Below are positions 16,046 to 23,764 of a DNA stretch of 64,000 nt, in pieces (position 1 is the stretch's first letter; the number at the start of each line of letters is the position of its first letter). Below the pieces are notes generated by a model. It did no database searches and was not told where the DNA came from. It saw only the letters and a program-made list of their open reading frames with translations. The DNA lies in NCBI GenBank assembly GCA_023458375.1, contig JAEWZT010000001.1:124001-188000 (forward strand), in the 5' to 3' direction. This DNA comes from Bacillota bacterium. GTDB lineage: Bacteria; Bacillota; Clostridia; Christensenellales; CAG-314. The translations under genes and the position numbers were made by a program.

Positions 16046-17869
16046 TCAAGTATTTGTTTTCAAATGCTCTAAAATGATTTTTACTATATTCCTTTCCGTA
16101 AAGCCGTATTTTTTTAACTGCCTTTCTACCGCGGCGTGAGAGACAAACTCGTCGGGGGCGGTAAAAGAATGCACCTTGACGCCCATGTCGGAAAAATAAT
16201 TTTTAACGGAAGCGCCAAGCCCTCCGCTCTCCACATTTTCTTCAAGGGTAAAAATCGCGCCGCTTTTTACGGAATCCAAAAACCTTTCGTCAATGGGCTT
16301 TATTACGCATGCGTTAGTAACGTTGGCGGAAATCCCCTCTTTATACAGCGCGTCGGAAACGTTTAGGCATAAGCTAAGCATATTGTTGCCTGCCGCAATC
16401 AGTTCAACCTTACCCTCGCGCGACACAATTCTGTTCCAAAACAATTTTGAAAAGTTTTGGTTGAGGTCGCTTCGGACTTCTTTGGGATAGCGTATCGCCA
16501 CGGGCTTATCGTATGAATAACTCCATTTTATCATATCTGCAAGCTGGCTTCTGTCTGCCGGCGCAAGCACGGTCAAGTTAGGAATTAAAGAAAGGTAACT
16601 TAAATCAAAAAGTCCCTGGTGCGTCTTGCCGTCGTTGCCTACAAAGCCTGCCCTGTCAACGCAAAATACTACTGGCAGGTTTTGCAGCGCAACGTCGTGG
16701 ATAATTTGGTCAAAACCCCTTTGTAAAAAGGTGGAATAAACAAAAAAGTAAGGCTTAACTCCCCCCTTGCAAAGCCCCGCGGAAAAAGTTACGGCGTGCT
16801 GTTCGGCAATACCTACGTCAAAAAGTCTTTGGGGAAACTTTGCGCAAAACTCCGAAAGCCCCGTTCCCTCTTTCATGGCGGCGGTAATTACCGCCACTTC
16901 TTTGCCTTCTTCCGCCAGTTTCATAACGGCGTTTCCGGCGGTTTTAGACATTGAAAGTTCCTTTCTGTCCTCCTCCGACGGGACCCCGTGGAACTCGGAA
17001 GGGTTATCCTCCGCGTCTTTATATCCCTTGCCTTTTACAGTTTTGACATGCAAAACGGTAGCTTGCGTTACGTTTTGCTTGATTTTATTGATATATTTTA
17101 TAAGTTTTTCCACATTATGCCCGTTTGCTATGCCAACGTATTTTACATCAAAGCTGTTAAAATACAAGTTATTGTTAATGAAACCGAATTTTAAAACCCT
17201 TTTGCAAAAACTGAAAAATTTAGACAGCGGCTTGCCCAGCAAAGGAAGCTTATTTAAAAAATCTTTGATTTTTTGTTTATTTTTATCGTAATTGCCTATA
17301 CGCAAGCCGGAAAAAGCCGTAACGGTTTTCCCCACGCTGCCGTCAATAGACATGCCGTTGTCGTTTACTACTATTAAAACCTTTCTTTTTGAGGTATTGT
17401 TCAGCGCCTCAAAAGTCATGCCGCCCGTAAGCGCGCCGTCGCCTACTACCGCGACGCAATTATAGTCTTCGCCTTTTAGGTCGCGCGCCGCCGCAATTCC
17501 CAACGCCGCCGAAATAGCGGTGCTGGCGTGACCTGTCGCAAAAGTATCTGCGGGGCTTTCCTGCGGGTCGGGAAAACCGCTCAGTCCCCCCTCTTGGCGA
17601 AGGGTTGAAAAGGCTTCCCGCCTGCCTGTTAACAATTTATAGACGTAACACTGATGCCCTACGTCCCAAATGATTTTGTCTTTATCCTCAAAGTCAAAAC
17701 AATAGCATAGGGCGACGGTAAGTTCCACAACGCCCAAATTGCTTGCCAAATGTCCGCCGTTTTTTAAAACGACGGGCACTAAAAAATCCCGTATTTCGTT
17801 GCAAAGCTTTTGCAACTCTTTTACGGGGGTTTTTTTGAGGTCTTGCAGATTGTTTATGTTTTCAAGCAT
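16046..17869 (-). CDS. dxs: 1-deoxy-D-xylulose-5-phosphate synthase
   Basis: A thiamine-diphosphate enzyme that condenses pyruvate and glyceraldehyde 3-phosphate in the first step of the MEP isoprenoid pathway. Its 607 residues include the ThDP motif GDGALTGGMTFEALNN, the substrate-site GHQCYVYKLLTGR and the central transketolase segment DVGIAEQHAVTFSAGL. The length is normal. It follows oapA by 31 bases and shares the operon with ispA, as in the classic OLE locus. dxr, ispG and uppS occur in another operon of this window, so much of isoprenoid synthesis is encoded here. Confidence 0.95.
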   Translation of the reverse strand: MLENINNLQDLKKTPVKELQKLCNEIRDFLVPVVLKNGGHLASNLGVVELTVALCYCFDFEDKDKIIWDVGHQCYVYKLLTGRREAFSTLRQEGGLSGFPDPQESPADTFATGHASTAISAALGIAAARDLKGEDYNCVAVVGDGALTGGMTFEALNNTSKRKVLIVVNDNGMSIDGSVGKTVTAFSGLRIGNYDKNKQKIKDFLNKLPLLGKPLSKFFSFCKRVLKFGFINNNLYFNSFDVKYVGIANGHNVEKLIKYINKIKQNVTQATVLHVKTVKGKGYKDAEDNPSEFHGVPSEEDRKELSMSKTAGNAVMKLAEEGKEVAVITAAMKEGTGLSEFCAKFPQRLFDVGIAEQHAVTFSAGLCKGGVKPYFFVYSTFLQRGFDQIIHDVALQNLPVVFCVDRAGFVGNDGKTHQGLFDLSYLSLIPNLTVLAPADRSQLADMIKWSYSYDKPVAIRYPKEVRSDLNQNFSKLFWNRIVSREGKVELIAAGNNMLSLCLNVSDALYKEGISANVTNACVIKPIDERFLDSVKSGAIFTLEENVESGGLGASVKNYFSDMGVKVHSFTAPDEFVSHAAVERQLKKYGFTERNIVKIILEHLKTNT

Positions 17870-17900
17870 TTAATTATCTCTGTTTTATTATCTCTCTTTT

Positions 17901-18548
17901 TTAGGTTTTCTTAAACACCGACAATAATTTGGCAAGCCCGAAAGTAATGTCCTGCGACTTGCTTAGCGCTATTTTTTTGCCAACAGCCTTGCCCGTAATG
18001 GTTAAAGCCGCAATTACTGCCGTTACCGCAGAAGTGATGAGCACAACAAGCGCTCCGCTTTCTATTCCCGATTGAAGCAGTATTACCGCCGCAATGGTTG
18101 CGCCGCTGCTGCCCGAAATAATACCGCATACGTCGCCTACAATGTCGGAAATAATGCTTGCAACCTTGTCGGCGTTTTGGCAAAGCGTCACAGCCATTCG
18201 CGCGCCCTTAACTTTTTTGCTTGCCATAGCGTGAAAAGGCTGTTCGTCGCAGGCGGTTACCGCTACGCCAATCATATCGGACACAATCGCCAAAAAAATA
18301 ATCAATAAGACAAGCAAAATTGCTATGGTAAGCTTTACAACGTTGATTTGAAGCGAATTATATACTACCTCCGTAATTACTGAAAAACAGCATGACAGTA
18401 CGATAGTAATAATCAGAATTTTAATCAACCAAAATACGAAAGAATTACCTTTTTGTTTTGGCTTGTCTTTTTCTTTACCGTTCTCTTTTAAGTTTTTTTT
18501 CGGTTGCTCCCCGTTTTTTTCATCGGGAGCAACCTTGCTACTCGCCAT
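17901..18548 (-). CDS. oapA: OLE-associated membrane protein OapA
   Basis: A 215-residue integral membrane protein recognised by sequence character and by its place directly after an OLE RNA and before dxs. A charged lysine-rich N-terminus (1-35) precedes four predicted membrane segments (about 37-60, 70-98, 139-159 and 164-186). The connecting region holds TACDEQPFHAMASKKVKGAR and the motif DIVGD (D125-D129), matching the DxxxD motif known to matter in OapA. In Bacillus halodurans OapA binds OLE and brings it to the membrane. The ATG at 18548 was chosen because GGAG lies 12 bases upstream; the longer frame would start at a TTG overlapping that site. Confidence 0.85.
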   Translation of the reverse strand: MASSKVAPDEKNGEQPKKNLKENGKEKDKPKQKGNSFVFWLIKILIITIVLSCCFSVITEVVYNSLQINVVKLTIAILLVLLIIFLAIVSDMIGVAVTACDEQPFHAMASKKVKGARMAVTLCQNADKVASIISDIVGDVCGIISGSSGATIAAVILLQSGIESGALVVLITSAVTAVIAALTITGKAVGKKIALSKSQDITFGLAKLLSVFKKT

Positions 18549-18569
18549 ATATTTAGCTTTCTCCAAAAA

Positions 18570-19167
18570 TCAAGTGATATAAGGTGGTAATAACTCGGAT
18601 AAACCTTACGGCATAGGTTCAGTAGGGTTTCCCTACGCCTCACCCCCCGTCGCCGTGAGGGCAGTTTCCTTTTAAAAAGCGCAGCGCGGTGTTGCCACTC
18701 GCACAACTGAATCGCCACTAAGTCCGTACTATAATCTCCGAATTATCTTTTGGCAGTCTAGAAGATTTCCTTGACAAATTCCAATGCATTTAGCTTCTTT
18801 TGCAAAGTAGATTTCATAGAGCAATCTTGCAGTTTTCGTCGGCCAACGAAAAAAGAAGTTCTCTAATCCCGCATACTTCGCTCAAAGCAGGCTACTCTGT
18901 ACACAGCTTAAAGGCCGCATAGCAGGTTTAATCTCAGAGAGTAGAGAGGTAAAATTTTACTCCACCCTTATGAGTCTCCGCGGCAGTTGGGACCAATCAG
19001 CTATATGCCGTTACAGCCTACCCAAAAACCTTAACTCCCAGCACCAACCCCCGTTTGGGCAACGAAGGCCGACACAAGGAACTTCATAGATGTGCCCTTT
19101 GACGATAGTTTAACCCCGTCTTCAATACATTGGATTTTGACTAGAATACTGCACCACCTATATTCGA
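18570..19167 (-). ncRNA. ole: OLE RNA (ornate large extremophilic RNA)
   Basis: A roughly 600-nucleotide untranslated region between ispA and oapA-dxs, exactly the known location and length of OLE RNA. A near-consensus promoter just upstream sets the 5' end at about 19167; the 3' end is placed just before the oapA ribosome binding site. The region is richer in G+C and in local stems than its neighbours. Examples are GTAGGG/CCCTAC (18622-18636) and CCTCAC/GTGAGG (18638-18660). Known OLE RNAs associate with OapA and other proteins at the membrane and affect growth under cold, alcohol and magnesium stress. I recognised it from context and partner gene; a covariance search would settle the boundaries. 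Confidence 0.85.
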
Positions 19168-19173
19168 GCTTGA

Positions 19174-19202
19174 TTATAACATATAATACGCAGAAAATCA
19201 AA
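19174..19202 (-). promoter_or_regulatory. Promoter of OLE RNA
   Basis: TTGATT (19197-19202), a 17-base spacer and a perfect TATAAT (19174-19179) on the minus strand, between the ispA stop and the start of the structured RNA. Confidence 0.75.
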
Positions 19203-19236
19203 TATTGTGAAAGGTATTTGCCAAATTCTCATCTTT

Positions 19237-19971
19237 TTAACACAATAATGACAGCGCATAAGGAAAGAAATCGCCTTTAATATCTAATTTTTGCAGACAA
19301 TCTTGACATTTTTTATAATAAATACTTAGTTTTTCTTCAAAAGAATCGGTTTTAATTCCGTCACTCGCATCGTCTGCAAGCTGAAAAGCCATGCCGTAGT
19401 TGACGCCCAAGTCATAAAGCAGGGCATAGGTTTTTTTGCTGACATTGGCGTATAACCCTACGCTTAAACAGCACCCTTCAAAAAGCTTTGCCGTTTTCAA
19501 GCGGTTTATTTGCTCTTTGTCGGGAATATTCTGCAAATCGTAAACTTGCCCTAAGACCATACCTTGTTCGCCCGAGCAGTCAAATAAAAGGGCTGAGGCG
19601 GCTAAATAACGACGGCTTGCCTTTCCCCTAAAAAGCGTGGCAGCTGCCAGATTTAATAGTGCGTCTCCCGCCAAAAGGGCGTTGGCATAACCGAAAGCCT
19701 TGTGGCAGCTTGGTTTACCCCGCCGAAAATCGTCGTCGTCCATACAGGGCAAATCGTCGTGTATAAGCGAATAGGCATGAATCATTTCAACGGCGGCAGC
19801 AAGACGCTGCGTATTGTCGTCCCACACGTTAAAATGCTCCGCTAACTGCGCGATAAAGTTAAAGCGCAGGCGTTTTCCTCCTCCCAACAAACTGTACGCC
19901 ATGGCGTCGCTTAAAAGTGTTTTTTCTTTGGGAAGGTAACTTTTTAATATTTCTTCTGAGTTAATCTTCAA
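19237..19971 (-). CDS. ispA: Polyprenyl (farnesyl/geranylgeranyl) diphosphate synthase, C-terminally short
   Basis: A chain-elongating prenyltransferase. It has the first aspartate-rich motif (HDDLPCMDDDDFRRG), GQVYDL, the KT of LKTAKLFEG, and a second motif FQLADDASD. After that it ends within about 40 residues. The usual GKxxGxDxxxxKxTY loop and the last helices are missing or replaced, giving 244 residues against the usual 280-300. The TTG at 19971 is chosen because AAAGGA lies nine bases before it; a TTG at 19980 would overlap that site. The gene overlaps xseB by 11 bases. The product chain length cannot be told with certainty. Confidence 0.85.
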   Translation of the reverse strand: MKINSEEILKSYLPKEKTLLSDAMAYSLLGGGKRLRFNFIAQLAEHFNVWDDNTQRLAAAVEMIHAYSLIHDDLPCMDDDDFRRGKPSCHKAFGYANALLAGDALLNLAAATLFRGKASRRYLAASALLFDCSGEQGMVLGQVYDLQNIPDKEQINRLKTAKLFEGCCLSVGLYANVSKKTYALLYDLGVNYGMAFQLADDASDGIKTDSFEEKLSIYYKKCQDCLQKLDIKGDFFPYALSLLC

Positions 19972-20155
19972 TGTTATCAATCCTTTGTTTTAGTATGCTG
20001 AGTTTTCCCTTGGTTTTTTCCAAAGCGGAAAAACACTTTTCCGTAAGGGCGACTCCCTCTTCAAAAAGTTTAAGGCTTTCGTCAATGGGCAAATCGCCTT
20101 TTTCAAGTTTTTCCACAGTGTTTTGAAGGGTTTTTAACAATTGTTCTATATTCAT
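19961..20155 (-). CDS. xseB: Exodeoxyribonuclease VII small subunit
   Basis: A 64-residue coiled-coil protein that assembles with XseA into exonuclease VII, a single-strand-specific nuclease. The sequence LEKGDLPIDESLKLFEEGVA is the family signature. It overlaps xseA by four bases and ispA by 11 bases, the standard xseA-xseB-ispA order. Confidence 0.92.
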   Translation of the reverse strand: MNIEQLLKTLQNTVEKLEKGDLPIDESLKLFEEGVALTEKCFSALEKTKGKLSILKQRIDNIED

Positions 20156-21288
20156 TTTTTCACCCCGCGAAAGTTTTTCTTTATATCCTTAATTTCCGTT
20201 CTTAAAGAACCGTCGGCAAGGAAAATCTCTAATTCTTCCCCTACCGCCGCTTTTTCTACACTTAAAAGCCTTTCGCCTTTATGCGTAATATAACCGAAAC
20301 CGCCGCTTAACTTTTTTAAGACATTACAGCCGTCAAGCCTTGCCGCCAACGAAGCGAACAGTTTTTCTTCCTCCGCTATTTTGTCGGAGCACAAAGAGTA
20401 GGCGTTTAAAGAAAGATATTTATATTTTGAGGATTGACTTTGATTTTTTGCGGCGAGCAAAGCATACATGCGCTGCAAAGTTGATTTGCACCTGCTTTTA
20501 AGCTCGGAAACATTGGTTGTAACCAGTTCCGCCGCTTCGCTGGGAGTTGAAGCGCGCGCGTCTGCGGCAAAATCGCACAAAGTCCAGTCAATGCCGTGTC
20601 CTATGGCTGACAAAGTGGGTTTGCTGCATTTCGCCAAAGCCAGCACTACGTTTTTTGAATTAAAGGCTGAAAGGTCTTCGTCACTTCCACCGCCCCGCGC
20701 CACAATGACAACGTCAACGTCTTTTCTTTCAAAAAACTTTATGCCTTCAATTATCTCTTTTTCCGCTCCCTCGCCTTGGACCTTTGCAGGATAAAGAAAA
20801 ATCTCAACGGCGGGGTTGCGCCTTTGGGACACGTTTACAATGTCGCCTATAACGGCGCCCTTTGCGCTTGTTACCACCCCGATATTAATGCAGTTGCAGT
20901 TTAGAGGCTTTTTTCTGCTTTCTTCAAACAGCCCCTGCGCTTTTAATTCTTCTTTAAGTTTTAAAAAGGCTAAATATTGTTTGCCGTCCTTGTCTGAAAA
21001 GGTAATTTTCTTAACATTAAAAGACATTTTTGCAGTCTTGGCATAAAAAGACGGCGTGCCGAGCAAAACGACTTCCTTTCCGTTTTGAAGCAAAGACAAA
21101 TCGGCTTCCCTATTCGCATAAGCGTAACAATCAATTGAAGAAAACTCGTCTTTAACGGTAAAAAAAGCGTTGTCGTAACTTTGCCTTAAATTGCATATTT
21201 CACCCTTAACTTCAAGATTAGACAGCATTGTTTCGCTGTCTATCACCCCTTTAAGAAAATTATTAAGCTGAGTTACGGTAATTATCAT
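20152..21288 (-). CDS. xseA: Exodeoxyribonuclease VII large subunit
   Basis: The catalytic subunit of exonuclease VII. An N-terminal OB fold (about 1-100, VTQLNNFLKGVID and LEVKGEICNLR) precedes the nuclease domain. Signatures there are VIVARGGGSDEDLSAFNSKNV and SAIGHGIDWTLCDFAADARA, followed by a helical region. At 378 residues it is somewhat shorter than the usual 400-450, mainly in the C-terminal coiled coil. It overlaps nusB by four bases. Confidence 0.93.
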   Translation of the reverse strand: MIITVTQLNNFLKGVIDSETMLSNLEVKGEICNLRQSYDNAFFTVKDEFSSIDCYAYANREADLSLLQNGKEVVLLGTPSFYAKTAKMSFNVKKITFSDKDGKQYLAFLKLKEELKAQGLFEESRKKPLNCNCINIGVVTSAKGAVIGDIVNVSQRRNPAVEIFLYPAKVQGEGAEKEIIEGIKFFERKDVDVVIVARGGGSDEDLSAFNSKNVVLALAKCSKPTLSAIGHGIDWTLCDFAADARASTPSEAAELVTTNVSELKSRCKSTLQRMYALLAAKNQSQSSKYKYLSLNAYSLCSDKIAEEEKLFASLAARLDGCNVLKKLSGGFGYITHKGERLLSVEKAAVGEELEIFLADGSLRTEIKDIKKNFRGVKK

Positions 21289-21680
21289 TTCAAGTCGTTT
21301 TGACGGCAGTATTCGCCCAAAATACCGTTGACATAACCCACGCTTTTATCGGTGGAAAACTTTTTAGCGAGTTCCACCGCTTCGTTAACGCAAACGGCTA
21401 CGGGCGTTTTAAGCGCGTTAATTTCGTGGATAGCCATAGCGATAACCGCAAGGTCAATTTTAAATATGCGTTCAAGTTTAAAGCCTTTGCTTAAAGCGGC
21501 AATGGTTTCCTTATAGCCCTCAAAGTTTTCAATAGTGCCGGAGTAAAGAGAAAAAGCGAAAGCCTTGTCCTCTTCCGTCAAGTCTTTTTCCTCAAACATA
21601 TCAAAGTTTAAGCGCCTTTCTTTTGTAAAAAGATATTCGTATGTCAAGCAAAATGCCACTTCGCGGGCGTATTTTCTCAT
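21285..21680 (-). CDS. nusB: Transcription antitermination factor NusB
   Basis: A 131-residue all-helical protein that with NusE (S10) binds boxA RNA in rRNA antitermination. The N-terminal MRKYAREVAFCLTYEY and the C-terminal LKTPVAVCVNEAVELAKKFSTDKSVGYVNGIL are family signatures. It is the first gene of the nusB-xseAB-ispA-OLE-oapA-dxs-nadK-argR-recN series, starting after the asp23 terminator. Confidence 0.93.
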   Translation of the reverse strand: MRKYAREVAFCLTYEYLFTKERRLNFDMFEEKDLTEEDKAFAFSLYSGTIENFEGYKETIAALSKGFKLERIFKIDLAVIAMAIHEINALKTPVAVCVNEAVELAKKFSTDKSVGYVNGILGEYCRQNDLK

Positions 21681-21769
21681 ATTATTTTACCACAAACCGT
21701 TAATTTATTTTTAGACGCTCTGATACAAATGCAAGCTCAAAAACTAATCAAACTAAATTTTTGTCAAAA

Positions 21770-21801
21770 CAACAAAAACTAACCCCTTTAAAAGGGGTTA
21801 G
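21770..21801 (-). terminator. Terminator after the asp23-like gene
   Basis: CTAACCCC and GGGGTTAG form an 8-base-pair stem (21779-21801) followed on the minus strand by TTTTTGTTGTTTT. It begins six bases after the asp23 stop. Confidence 0.9.
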
Positions 21802-21806
21802 CGGTT

Positions 21807-22154
21807 TTAATTTGAGTTTTCTTCAAGGTCCACGTCAACGACGTGAACATTTACATCTTTGACCTTAAACTCCGTCATTGTTTCAAGGGAGTTTTTTATC
21901 GCAAGCTGAGCTTTGCTTGCAGTTTCGGGGATGCTTACGTCATGCCTAATCTTCACAAAAACGTCAATGTAAAGATAATCGTCAACGTAATCAACGCGGA
22001 TAAAGTTTTTTATTTGTTTTTGCCTGCTTTTAACGGAGGAATCGTATTTTACCAGCCCTTCCGTTTCGTCTAAGGCGCACTCTACAACGCCTTTGACAAT
22101 TTCGCTGCTGTAAACGAGTTTTCCGTCGTTGTCCTTGTTGGAAACAACTTTCAT
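21807..22154 (-). CDS. Asp23/Gls24 family envelope protein (YqhY)
   Basis: The 115 residues match the Asp23/YqhY family: VYSSEIVKGVVECALDETEGL, a central RVDYVDDYLYIDVFVKIRHDVSIPETA and the C-terminal VKDVNVHVVDVD. The family is cytoplasmic or membrane-peripheral and linked to envelope stress; in Bacillus YqhY affects acetyl-CoA carboxylase. It lies between spoIIIAH and nusB as in Bacillus. Its own promoter and terminator make it monocistronic, which suggests separate and probably strong expression. Confidence 0.9.
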   Translation of the reverse strand: MKVVSNKDNDGKLVYSSEIVKGVVECALDETEGLVKYDSSVKSRQKQIKNFIRVDYVDDYLYIDVFVKIRHDVSIPETASKAQLAIKNSLETMTEFKVKDVNVHVVDVDLEENSN

Positions 22155-22185
22155 AGCCTATAATACTCCCTAATTTGTTAAAGGA

Positions 22186-22214
22186 AGTATAGCACGTTTT
22201 GAGCAAAATTACAA
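22186..22214 (-). promoter_or_regulatory. Promoter of the asp23-like gene
   Basis: TTGTAA (22209-22214), a 17-base spacer and TATACT (22186-22191) on the minus strand, giving a leader of about 25 bases. Confidence 0.7.
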
Positions 22215-22239
22215 TAAATTAGCCCCTCTTTATTTCAAC

Positions 22240-22713
22240 TTACACCGAATAAATGCGAATGAAATCGGTGCTCGTTTCCATAGCGCCCATTATAATGTTA
22301 AAAATTACCGCCCTTTGCTCTCTTGTAAGCTCGTCGCCCTCAATGTCTACAATTACGGTTATTGAGTCGGTGGTAGCGTTAATGGTTACTACGGCATCGT
22401 CAAAATGCGCTTTAAGCATGCTTTCCAGATACATTTCCATTTCTGTAATTTCTCTGAGCTTTAATTTTTGAGCCATAGCGGCCGCGCGCGCCTCGGCAAA
22501 CTCTTCCCATTCCGTCGCCAAAATATCGTTTAGCTGGTCAATCTCGTAGTTGCGCGTTTCCTCTCTATTTGCGCGGTGGCTTGTAAAGAAATTTCCAGTA
22601 GGAACGTCGTCGTCACCGTTGTCGCCGGTAAGAAGTGCTATATTGATATAGGCGGCAAGCGCCAAAACAAGCACCATTGATACCAGCAGAATTATTTTCT
22701 TTTTCTTAGACAT
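22240..22713 (-). CDS. spoIIIAH: Stage III sporulation protein AH
   Basis: A 157-residue protein with one N-terminal membrane segment (7-28) and an extracellular ring-building domain. SpoIIIAH in the mother cell pairs with forespore SpoIIQ to form the channel between the two cells during engulfment. The C-terminal ring-forming fold is recognisable in AVVTINATTDSITVIVDIEGDELTRE-like stretches (here around residues 105-130). It is the last gene of the spoIIIA operon and is separated from AG by 17 bases. Confidence 0.88.
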   Translation of the reverse strand: MSKKKKIILLVSMVLVLALAAYINIALLTGDNGDDDVPTGNFFTSHRANREETRNYEIDQLNDILATEWEEFAEARAAAMAQKLKLREITEMEMYLESMLKAHFDDAVVTINATTDSITVIVDIEGDELTREQRAVIFNIIMGAMETSTDFIRIYSV

Positions 22714-22732
22714 AAAGTCTTGCCCTCCGTTA

Positions 22733-23215
22733 TTATTTATAAGTCAATATTTTTATTTGGTCTTTATCGATGTTAAGCAGGGAAGTTATCGCCTCGACTA
22801 CAAGCATTCTGGTTACGGCGTTGTTCGCCCCCTCCATAACTATCAAAACGCCTACAATATTGGGCAAAAGCTCCTCTTCTATTAAGGGTTTGCCGTCAAC
22901 AAGTACAATCTCCGTTTTTGTAGTCGTGCCCGTTCCATTGTTTTGAGTTTGGGTATTTACGGCAAAAACCTGTTTTATTTGCCCGTCGTAAGTTATGGCT
23001 ACGTTTATTTTTCCCACGCCCTCAATTTTTGACAGCACTTTTTCAAGTTTGTTTTCAAGCGCCGCCGCATAAAGTTCAAATGCATCCGTAGTTTCCTCTT
23101 CTTTTGGGGAAAAATCCGCGAAAAATATAATTAAAACTACCACGCATAACACTACCGCAATGATAATTTCTATATTTTTGACGTTTTTCAATTTTACAAA
23201 AAAGTCTTTAACCAT
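22733..23215 (-). CDS. spoIIIAG: Stage III sporulation protein AG
   Basis: A 160-residue protein with a single membrane segment (12-31) and a soluble domain that forms the large outer ring of the mother cell-forespore channel. The segment VLSKIEGVGKINVAITYDG and the C-terminal VLIVMEGANNAVTRMLVVEAI are conserved in the family. It overlaps spoIIIAF by eight bases. Confidence 0.9.
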   Translation of the reverse strand: MVKDFFVKLKNVKNIEIIIAVVLCVVVLIIFFADFSPKEEETTDAFELYAAALENKLEKVLSKIEGVGKINVAITYDGQIKQVFAVNTQTQNNGTGTTTKTEIVLVDGKPLIEEELLPNIVGVLIVMEGANNAVTRMLVVEAITSLLNIDKDQIKILTYK

Positions 23216-23702
23216 ATATTTCTATTTTGTCGGGGCTGATTTTAAGCAAAGCTGCCGCAATGCCTGCAATCTTTTCTATTTTATTTATATGAGGCTCGCT
23301 CCCGCGTATTACCATATTTGACAAATTTAGTAACACTTTTGATATGACGGGCATATTATTGGCATTTGACATAATAATGTTTACCGCCACATTTTCGTAG
23401 CCTGCGTTTTCAAGCGCTTTGGAAACCTGCGCCTCTTTGACATGTCCCAAACGTTGCGTATAACCTATTAAAAAAGTCTCGTCGGCTTGCAGCTGCTCGC
23501 CGCTTGCAGCAAGAGCGGAAACAATTACCCCCTCGTCGCTAAACAACAGCGGCAGCGGTTGAATCAACACTAACACGGTAATTATAGACATGACACCTTT
23601 GATATATTTGTTTGTTTCACCTTCCGGTAAAATAATGTCCACAAGCAAAGTAATCATAACTATGCCCACTACGGAAATTGTCCAAACGGTTAATGTTTCC
23701 AT
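23208..23702 (-). CDS. spoIIIAF: Stage III sporulation protein AF
   Basis: A 164-residue protein with two N-terminal membrane helices (about 6-25 and 35-53) and a cytoplasmic or intermembrane domain ending in ALLKISPDKIEIYG. It is a component of the SpoIIIA-SpoIIQ channel. The topology and position between AE and AG identify it; sequence conservation in this family is moderate. The start follows AE by 62 bases. Confidence 0.87.
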   Translation of the reverse strand: METLTVWTISVVGIVMITLLVDIILPEGETNKYIKGVMSIITVLVLIQPLPLLFSDEGVIVSALAASGEQLQADETFLIGYTQRLGHVKEAQVSKALENAGYENVAVNIIMSNANNMPVISKVLLNLSNMVIRGSEPHINKIEKIAGIAAALLKISPDKIEIYG

Positions 23703-23764
23703 ATTTTTCTCCTTATGATTTGCCGCGGGGGAGTATATTACAATTTAAGTTTTGTAAGCGTTTT

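Noticed and set aside
18685..18698. A GTGGCAACACCGCG stretch on the minus strand resembling the T-box antiterminator sequence
   Set aside because: No following terminator helix or T run, no recognisable specifier stem, and the next genes are not for amino acids or synthetases; the OLE RNA context explains the region better.
18488..18718. 76-codon minus-strand frame overlapping the OLE 3' end and oapA start
   Set aside because: No ribosome binding site, arginine-rich and untypical; it runs through the structured RNA and is out of frame with oapA.
18570..19167. RNase P RNA, tmRNA or SRP RNA as identity for the large noncoding region
   Set aside because: None of their conserved cores (GGAAAGUCC/ACAGAA, tag frame, GGAAGG-type SRP loop) could be found, whereas position and partner gene fit OLE.
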